Positions 15,361 to 21,081 of a DNA stretch of 21,081 nucleotides are shown piece by piece. The notes beneath the pieces are model-generated. The model made no database searches. It saw nothing but the letters and a program-made list of their open reading frames with translations, and was not told the DNA's origin. Every line of letters begins with the position of its first letter. Position 1 is the stretch's first letter. A program made the position numbers and the translations under genes. Location: positions 1-21,081 of the forward strand of contig JAAKFL010000011.1 of assembly GCA_011065065.1 (NCBI GenBank). Direction: 5' to 3'. The DNA is from Chlamydiota bacterium (GTDB lineage Bacteria > Chlamydiota > Chlamydiia > Chlamydiales > SLFE01).

Positions 15361-17340
15361 ATGGAACGTCCAAGTGGATTTAAAGAAACTCGAATAATTC
15401 ACCTACCAGGCCCCGGAGACACACCTTCTGAAGAATCAAGAGATTTTGCGGAAATTGTCCTGAGTTCCCGCCCGACTCAATGCTCAGGAATCAGAGGAGC
15501 AGGTGATATTGCCTACACTCTTGGTGCCAATGCAGGATCAAGTATTTGGGGTATAGCGTCTTATGGCGCATCGTTTTTATATGGTAAAGAGGCCGTAGCA
15601 AAGTTGGCTCCCGAATCGCATGCCAATCAAATGACCTATGTGAATGCTGGAAAAGAGATGATTCAGCTGATTAATAATGACTTCAAAGAAAACATAAAAT
15701 CTGCAGAATTTCGTGAATTGTTAACCCCTGAGATCAAAGATATCCCCCAATCAGAATTTGAAACGACGATTGCCGATGTCAACGATTATGTGATGAACAC
15801 CACAGAAGCCTTTATTGATCTTCGAAAGGAGCAATTAGACCCCCTAGATGAAACAGAAATTGAAGAAATTCAAAATTTTCTCATTAAGAGGTATAACGAT
15901 CTGAAAGCGTCACCTCAAACAGCCGACAAACAATTTCTTGTGATTAAAGATGAGTATAAAAAGTTATTACTGAAGAAACTTGGAAAAAATTATAAGAAGA
16001 AGTTCAAAAAGCAAGTACACTTAGTTCGTGGAAAAAATACTCCTCGAGTCCTGAAGACACGATTTAATATAGCGGGGCAGCAAGTTGAGGAAGAAGCTGA
16101 ATTAATAAACACAAAACATGGTGGTGAATATCTTGAACTTGTGGGACTTGAGGAAGATGCTCGAAATGTTTTTGAGAACAGTAGAAATCGGACAAGTGAA
16201 TCAAAATCTTATTCAAAAGTAGCTGGAAAAACTGTCAATGGGTGGGCTCAATCGTTAGATGTTGACGGAGAAAATTTAGCCACTGTATTTCGTTCAGGGG
16301 TTTTTAGCGTTCATAGTTTAAAAACTAACTCAATTGAAAAACTTCATCGATTAAAACAGATGAAAGACCAGAAAGCCGCGCAAAAGCTTTTAGAGCTTCC
16401 GAAAGGAATGACAATCGATGAAGCCATTGAGAGAAGAACCCATATTGGGATTGCTCAAGCCTTACCGAAGATTCTAGCATCCATTGAAAAAAGTTCCCAG
16501 GACCCAAAAGCTTTAAAAAACGCACTTACGACTGGAAGTTTTCTCCATGTAGAAATGAGTTTGCTCACGGAAATTGGAAAAGAAAAGCGTATGATTAAAG
16601 ATATGGTTGACGTGATGTCTTTTATCAATGAGCATTTAAAAGTGAGATTCTCTAAAGAACCTCAACCAATGGAAGTCCACGAAAATGGTGATATCATCGT
16701 CACGTTACCGATTACTGATTCCATGACTGAGGAGCACCTTGGAGAAACGTTTAAAACAAGTGCTATCTTTTTCAATCAGGGAGTCAACGGCCAGCAATCA
16801 AAAGTGAACATGTATAAAGACTCTGATGTTCAGTACAGCCTCAACGATCAAAGTCTTAACCAAATTCTCGAATATGCCATAGAAACTGGAAAAATAGATG
16901 AATTTTCAAGTGAGTTAAAATCTTTTCTCGATCACTACGGAGAACATGGATTTAGAGAAGCCAAAGATCTTGCAGGTCTTGACATCATCATGGATCTCGT
17001 TCATGCAATGTCAGGTCAGATTGGTATTGTCTGTAAAAGTGGAAAAGATCGTACAGGTATGGAAATGTCACGCATATTCTCCAATCAATTAATCAAAAAC
17101 AAACCTGAAGTTTACGAAAAAATGGCTGAAGAGGTTGAAGCTAAAACGAAAAAAGTCCCAACTGAATTCGAAGTAAAAAAGGCAATAAAAAATGAGTTTG
17201 ACCGAAGTCTTTCCTACGTGATCACAGGATACAATACTGGAATTGAAAAAGGCTTTGCATTTTCAGGCCTGGCCTATTCTTCTATGCCATCGGAGCTCAG
17301 TCCTGCGTGGTCACTTTGTCGAGCGGGAGCTGCAACCTAA
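15361..17340 (+). CDS. SopB/IpgD-like phosphoinositide phosphatase, candidate effector
   Basis: A 659-residue protein with the two signatures of the SopB/SigD/IpgD and INPP4 group. The first, FNQGVN, is at 471-476. The second is the Cys-x5-Arg catalytic loop CKSGKDRTGM, with C558 and R564. In the known families this loop dephosphorylates phosphatidylinositol phosphates or inositol polyphosphates in the host cytosol after type III secretion. The last ~95 residues follow the catalytic loop as in those enzymes. The N-terminus has a glycine/serine-rich, mildly hydrophobic stretch (about 45-75) that could contact membranes or be a secretion/chaperone region. Residues 80-440 are helical, charged and not recognised. 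The length exceeds that of SopB and IpgD by about 100. The ATG at 15361 has GAGG about 8 nt upstream. The gene is monocistronic by position and ends at a hairpin shared with the convergent release-factor-like gene. Confidence 0.82.
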   Translation: MERPSGFKETRIIHLPGPGDTPSEESRDFAEIVLSSRPTQCSGIRGAGDIAYTLGANAGSSIWGIASYGASFLYGKEAVAKLAPESHANQMTYVNAGKEMIQLINNDFKENIKSAEFRELLTPEIKDIPQSEFETTIADVNDYVMNTTEAFIDLRKEQLDPLDETEIEEIQNFLIKRYNDLKASPQTADKQFLVIKDEYKKLLLKKLGKNYKKKFKKQVHLVRGKNTPRVLKTRFNIAGQQVEEEAELINTKHGGEYLELVGLEEDARNVFENSRNRTSESKSYSKVAGKTVNGWAQSLDVDGENLATVFRSGVFSVHSLKTNSIEKLHRLKQMKDQKAAQKLLELPKGMTIDEAIERRTHIGIAQALPKILASIEKSSQDPKALKNALTTGSFLHVEMSLLTEIGKEKRMIKDMVDVMSFINEHLKVRFSKEPQPMEVHENGDIIVTLPITDSMTEEHLGETFKTSAIFFNQGVNGQQSKVNMYKDSDVQYSLNDQSLNQILEYAIETGKIDEFSSELKSFLDHYGEHGFREAKDLAGLDIIMDLVHAMSGQIGIVCKSGKDRTGMEMSRIFSNQLIKNKPEVYEKMAEEVEAKTKKVPTEFEVKKAIKNEFDRSLSYVITGYNTGIEKGFAFSGLAYSSMPSELSPAWSLCRAGAAT

Positions 17341-17341
17341 A

Positions 17342-17415
17342 TCACCACAGAGGCACAGAGAAGGAATTACATATTTTTCTTGCACCTTCTCTGTGACTCT
17401 GTGACTCTGTGGTGA
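17342..17415. repeat. CACAGAG-unit hairpin between convergent genes
   Basis: The left arm 17342-17364 pairs with 17385-17415, which carries one extra 8-bp unit (CACAGAGT on the complementary strand). The loop is about 20 nt. It begins 1 nt after the stop of the phosphatase gene and ends 4 nt before the stop of the release-factor-like gene, so it occupies the whole intergenic space and could end transcription from both sides. Confidence 0.85.
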
Positions 17416-17419
17416 ATTA

Positions 17420-17827
17420 TCAACTCTCCTCTCCCGGTTTGGACCGCCACTGCTTCTTCTCGGATTGACGCCGCTTATCTTCCAGCATCTTCTCTTTCGC
17501 CCGCTTCGATCGCTTTCTCTTTTGGCGACGAATTTTCTCGATTTGCTTCTGCTTTTCAGACTTTTCCTTGTAAATGATCTCATCCATCTTTTCACACAGC
17601 CTCCGTCTGGCAAAAAAACGATTGAGCTCACGCGAACGCTCACGTTGACACTTCACTTCGATTCCTGAGGGTAAATGCTTTAAATAAACGCAAGAATAGG
17701 TCTTTTGGATCTTCTGCCCCCCTTTTCCGGAGCCAAGAATGAACTTTTCCACCAGCTGATCCTCTCGGATCCCCAGCTTCTTCATTCTCCGCTCAAGCTC
17801 TTCAATTTTCTCTTTTTTTAGTGTCAT
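17420..17827 (-). CDS. Release-factor-like ribosome-rescue protein (GGQ domain)
   Basis: A 135-residue protein with only the peptidyl-tRNA hydrolysis domain of class I release factors. The catalytic GGQ is at 36-38 in LGSGKGGQKIQKT, followed by LKHLPSGIEVKCQRERSRELNR, the conserved strand-helix region. The stop-codon-recognition domains are absent. The C-terminal third is very rich in Lys and Arg, as in ArfB/YaeJ, ICT1 and C12orf65-type factors, where the basic tail enters the empty mRNA channel of a stalled ribosome. The likely role is release of stalled nascent chains. No strong ribosome-binding site is seen before the ATG at 17827. The gene is divergent from zwf, with an 86-nt spacer. Confidence 0.85.
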   Translation of the reverse strand: MTLKKEKIEELERRMKKLGIREDQLVEKFILGSGKGGQKIQKTYSCVYLKHLPSGIEVKCQRERSRELNRFFARRRLCEKMDEIIYKEKSEKQKQIEKIRRQKRKRSKRAKEKMLEDKRRQSEKKQWRSKPGEES

Positions 17828-17913
17828 AAACCACTCACTGCTTTATATTTAATTCTAACATAGGCAAGAATAAGAGGGTAATTGTAAAATGAGGCTAAAC
17901 GGAGATCCTAATT

Positions 17914-19473
17914 ATGACAACATTTGCCTCTAAGGCTGAAGTTTTTGAAAACCCCTTAGAAGAACCGATTCGCAATTTAAAAAGAGCTGAACCGTGCATT
18001 CTGGTGATATTTGGTGCGACAGGAGATTTAACTGCTCGAAAACTGGTCCCAGCTCTCTACAACATGGCTCGTGAAGGACAATTGCCCGCTCATTTTGCTT
18101 GTGTAGGATTTGCGCGTCGAGATAAAAACCATGACATCTTCCGCAATGAGATGTTTGAAGCGGTGAATCAATTCTCCCGTGTTAAGCCAGTAGACCCCGA
18201 AATCTGGAAAGAATTCAGTCAGTGTCTGTTCTACCACAAATCCAACTTCAACGAAGATGAAGGATACGATTCTTTGCACAAATTCCTGAAAACACTCGAT
18301 CAACAATTTAACACCAAGGGAAATCGGGTTTATTATCTTTCGACTCAGCCGACCTTCTTTTCAATGATTTCGGATAAATTGAGCCAGCACAATCTTGTCT
18401 ACAATCAAGATGAAGCCGAAAAATGGTCCCGAGTGATTATCGAAAAGCCCTTCGGCCGTGACTTAGAGTCATCGATCCAACTTCAGAACGAAGTGGAACG
18501 CTGTTTGGACGAGAGTCAGATTTACCGTATCGACCACTATCTGGGGAAAGAAACTGTCCAAAACCTGATGGCCTTCCGCTTCAGCAATGCGATATTTGAA
18601 GACCTCTGGAACAACCACCACATCGACCACGTTCAAATGACAGTCGCTGAAGATATTGGTATTGGAACGCGAGGAAAACTATGGGAAGAATCGGGAAGCC
18701 TCCGCGATATTGTTCAAAATCACATGATGCAAGTGCTTTCGCTGGCAGCCATGGAGCCTCCAATAAGTTTTGACTCAACTGCCATTCATGATGAAAAGGT
18801 GAAAGTCCTGGAATCCATCCGAGCCTTTCCCATGGACGAATTTGACGAATACGTGATTCGCGGACAGTATGCTCCTGGCTATGTGGACGGAGAACTTGTC
18901 AAAGGGTATCGTGAAGAGGATAATGTCTCCCCGACCTCAAATGTTGAAACATTTGTCGCGCTGAAGCTCCATATCGACAACTGGCGCTGGGCAGGCGTCC
19001 CCTTCTATCTGAGAACTGGTAAACATCTTCCCAAAAAAGTGACCGATATTTCAGTCGTCTTCAAACAAGCACCGGGTTTTCTTTTCAACAAAGAGGAATC
19101 CCGACTTCAACAAAATATTCTGTCGATACGGATTCAGCCGGATGAAGGCATTTCCCTCAAGATGAACTGTAAAGTTCCAGGTCTTCCAAGCCCGCTACAG
19201 CCGGTGAAAATGGACTTCCGGTATGGACAATATTTTGGCCTTGAACCACCAGAAGCCTACGAAAGATTGATTACTGACTGTATGGCCGGAGATCGCACAC
19301 TATTTGCCCGTTGGGACGAAGTGTTGGCATCGTGGAAACTTCTAGACCCTGTCTTGACAAAATGGGCAGAAGCGCCTCCAAAGGATTTCCCCAACTACCC
19401 CGCTGGGTCTTGGGGGGCGGAGAGAGCCGATAAAATCATCGAAAATGATGGAAGGGAGTGGTGTTTGTTATGA
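17914..19473 (+). CDS. zwf: Glucose-6-phosphate 1-dehydrogenase
   Basis: Oxidises glucose-6-phosphate to 6-phosphogluconolactone with NADP+, the entry step of the oxidative pentose-phosphate pathway. It is 519 residues, a normal length. The Rossmann motif GATGDLTARKL is at 34-44, EKPFG at 177-181, and the substrate-binding active-site signature RIDHYLGKE at 205-213, including the catalytic H208. GGAG lies 9 nt before the ATG. The stop overlaps the start of the next gene (ATGA), so the dehydrogenase and the OpcA-like protein are translationally coupled. Confidence 0.97.
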   Translation: MTTFASKAEVFENPLEEPIRNLKRAEPCILVIFGATGDLTARKLVPALYNMAREGQLPAHFACVGFARRDKNHDIFRNEMFEAVNQFSRVKPVDPEIWKEFSQCLFYHKSNFNEDEGYDSLHKFLKTLDQQFNTKGNRVYYLSTQPTFFSMISDKLSQHNLVYNQDEAEKWSRVIIEKPFGRDLESSIQLQNEVERCLDESQIYRIDHYLGKETVQNLMAFRFSNAIFEDLWNNHHIDHVQMTVAEDIGIGTRGKLWEESGSLRDIVQNHMMQVLSLAAMEPPISFDSTAIHDEKVKVLESIRAFPMDEFDEYVIRGQYAPGYVDGELVKGYREEDNVSPTSNVETFVALKLHIDNWRWAGVPFYLRTGKHLPKKVTDISVVFKQAPGFLFNKEESRLQQNILSIRIQPDEGISLKMNCKVPGLPSPLQPVKMDFRYGQYFGLEPPEAYERLITDCMAGDRTLFARWDEVLASWKLLDPVLTKWAEAPPKDFPNYPAGSWGAERADKIIENDGREWCLL

Positions 19474-20507
19474 AACCAGCAACAATTCAAGCCACAGAAA
19501 AAAAATTATACCCAAACAAACAAAAAGCAAGCCTATTCAATTTCATCATCTACACACATGAGGAACGCCGTGTTCCTTATTTTCGTGATTTGGTGGATAC
19601 TGTCATAGAAAAATTCCCCTGCCGCATCATTTTTATTAAAGGAAACACTTTTGAAGGTGAAGATGAGTTTCACACCGAAGTGACTTTAAAGGTTACGGGA
19701 TCGATTGCGTGCGATCACATTGAAATCCATGCTGGCGGAAAACACCTCGAACAAGTTCCCTATTACATTCTGCCTCATTTAGAACCCGATCTTCCGATCT
19801 ACCTTCTTTGGGGACAGGATCCCACTTCCGAAAATGAAGTGTTGCCGCGGCTTATGGAATATGCTGACCGCCTCATCTTTGACTCGGAATGTACAGCCAA
19901 GCTACAGGAATTTTCTAAAAATATTATCAAAAATGTTCAGTCCTTTCCTTGTCAAGTTTTGGACATGAACTGGGCGAGAATTGCTGGATGGCGTAATGTG
20001 ATTGCCAATGGCTTGGACTCTCCCGAACGGATTGATCAATTATGTCATGCCAAAGAGGTCACCATCACCTACAACGATTATCAGACCGAAGCTTTTCAAC
20101 ACAATCAAACCCAAGCTGACTATCTTCAAGCATGGCTGGCAACCCGATTAGGATGGAAATTGAAATCTGTTTCTCATGGGACAAAGACCATGCTTCATTA
20201 CATGACAAAAGGGAAAGATTTAACAGTCCGTCTCGTGCCAACAGACATCAGATCCTTTAGCCCGGGATCCATCACCAAATTCACAGTGAGCACACATGAC
20301 GAACACCACTTTGAATTTGAACGACACGAGGAACACCCGCGACAAGTGCTCGTAAATATTTCATCTAAAGATAAATGTTGGATCCCCTTTTCGCTTCCCT
20401 TGATGACACAATCAAAAGGTTCAGCGTTTATTCAGGAACTTTTGTACGCCCATCCAAGCGGTCATTACTTAGAAATGCTCGAGATTATCTCAAACGAAAA
20501 TTTATAA
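19470..20507 (+). CDS. opcA: OpcA-like glucose-6-phosphate dehydrogenase assembly protein
   Basis: A 345-residue soluble protein. The block ILPHLEPDLPIYLLWG (about 99-114), followed by YADRLIFDSE, matches the characteristic P-x-L-x-P-DLP-x-x-L-W...ADR-x-x-DS region of OpcA, the protein needed for assembly and redox activation of glucose-6-phosphate dehydrogenase in cyanobacteria and present in actinobacteria. The C-terminal half also has the length of the family's second domain. The ATG at 19470 overlaps the zwf stop (ATGA); a GTG at 19458 is a possible but less likely start. Position between zwf and pgl supports the assignment. Direct function in this organism is inferred. Confidence 0.85.
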   Translation: MKPATIQATEKKLYPNKQKASLFNFIIYTHEERRVPYFRDLVDTVIEKFPCRIIFIKGNTFEGEDEFHTEVTLKVTGSIACDHIEIHAGGKHLEQVPYYILPHLEPDLPIYLLWGQDPTSENEVLPRLMEYADRLIFDSECTAKLQEFSKNIIKNVQSFPCQVLDMNWARIAGWRNVIANGLDSPERIDQLCHAKEVTITYNDYQTEAFQHNQTQADYLQAWLATRLGWKLKSVSHGTKTMLHYMTKGKDLTVRLVPTDIRSFSPGSITKFTVSTHDEHHFEFERHEEHPRQVLVNISSKDKCWIPFSLPLMTQSKGSAFIQELLYAHPSGHYLEMLEIISNENL

Positions 20508-20518
20508 AGAGGTTCGCA

Positions 20519-21081
20519 ATGAAAACTGATATTATCCGTTCTGTTGATGCACGTCGAAATATCGCCATCCTGAAAGACAAGGATGAAACGGTGCGTTTTT
20601 GTGTGAAGCATTTCATTTCATTAGCCAATGAAGCCATCGAGAAGCGCGGTTTCTTTTTTGTGGCGTTGTCCGGAGGAAGCACTCCGAAAGTCATTTTCCA
20701 GCAACTGGCTCAACCCCAATATCGGCATGAGGTGGATTGGAGCAAGGTGATGCTGTTCTGGAGCGATGAGAGATGTGTTCCGCCTACTGACCTTGACAGC
20801 AACTACCGCATGGCGATGGATGCAGGGTTTTCTTCGTTACCGGTCTTGCAAGAGCATATTTTCCGTATGCATGGAGAGACTGATCCTCAGAAAGCAGCTG
20901 ATGACTACAATCAATTGATCATTGAGCGAGTCCCTGAGCAGAAATTTGATCTGGTGATGTTAGGGATGGGAGAGGACGGTCATACTGCTTCGCTTTTCCC
21001 TGGAACAGAAGGGTTGAAGGTGGAAGATCGGTGGGTCATTGCGAATTACGTTCCACAGAAGGAGACATGGCGATTGTCCTT
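20519..21081 (+). CDS. pgl: 6-phosphogluconolactonase (partial, 3' end missing)
   Basis: Hydrolyses 6-phosphogluconolactone to 6-phosphogluconate, following zwf in the pathway. The visible 187 codons include SGGSTP (the phosphate-binding loop, about 50-55), FWSDERCVPP and LGMGEDGHTASLFPG, all diagnostic of the Pgl/DevB family within the glucosamine-6-phosphate isomerase fold. GAGG lies 6 nt before the ATG, and the gene starts 11 nt after opcA, so it is the third gene of the operon. The window ends before the stop codon; about one quarter of a typical protein is missing. Confidence 0.95.
   Translation, partial: MKTDIIRSVDARRNIAILKDKDETVRFCVKHFISLANEAIEKRGFFFVALSGGSTPKVIFQQLAQPQYRHEVDWSKVMLFWSDERCVPPTDLDSNYRMAMDAGFSSLPVLQEHIFRMHGETDPQKAADDYNQLIIERVPEQKFDLVMLGMGEDGHTASLFPGTEGLKVEDRWVIANYVPQKETWRLS

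Overview
The window looks like a piece of chromosome from a host-associated bacterium of the Chlamydiae/PVC type. The reasons are two eukaryote-like phosphoinositide-modifying proteins (a type II PI4-kinase-like protein and a SopB/IpgD-like phosphatase), two large helical-repeat proteins, and a zwf-opcA-pgl cluster. The lineage is an inference from gene content. A Legionella-like or other amoeba-associated bacterium is not excluded.

Layout. (1) 1-8782 is an accessory region. It holds a partial helical-repeat protein (minus, running off the left edge), a PI3/PI4-kinase-like protein (minus), a divergent GNAT-fold-like protein (plus), a six-segment HdeD/DUF308 membrane protein (plus), a 48-residue single-span membrane protein (minus), and a 1095-residue paralogous repeat protein (minus). 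Three long hairpins built from AGGAT-containing 8-9 bp units (1763-1855, 4450-4544, 5415-5493) lie at the 3' ends of genes here. (2) 8783-9177 is non-coding. It holds a dispersed repeat interrupted by a 162-bp near-perfect palindrome that behaves like a MITE, with a 3-bp target duplication. (3) 9178-14946 is a tightly packed minus-strand histidine-utilisation operon, hutH-phhB-hutU-hutI-hutG. It converts histidine to glutamate and carries an inserted pterin-4a-carbinolamine dehydratase gene. A promoter is visible just upstream of hutH. (4) 14947-15360 is non-coding and carries the uninterrupted copy of the same dispersed repeat, so related direct repeats bracket the hut operon. (5) 15361-17340 encodes the SopB/IpgD-like phosphoinositide phosphatase. 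It ends convergently with a GGQ release-factor-like ribosome-rescue protein, and a CACAGAG-unit hairpin sits between them. (6) 17914-21081 is the oxidative pentose-phosphate operon: zwf, an opcA-like gene and pgl (cut by the right edge).

How the parts fit. The hut operon and zwf-opcA-pgl are ordinary metabolic operons (histidine to glutamate; glucose-6-phosphate to 6-phosphogluconate with NADPH). They sit among candidate host-interaction genes that encode opposite activities, a lipid-kinase fold and a lipid-phosphatase fold. The 3'-end hairpins and the MITE/repeat pair show that the intergenic spaces are full of mobile or structured repeats. No tRNA, rRNA, CRISPR array or intact insertion sequence was seen.
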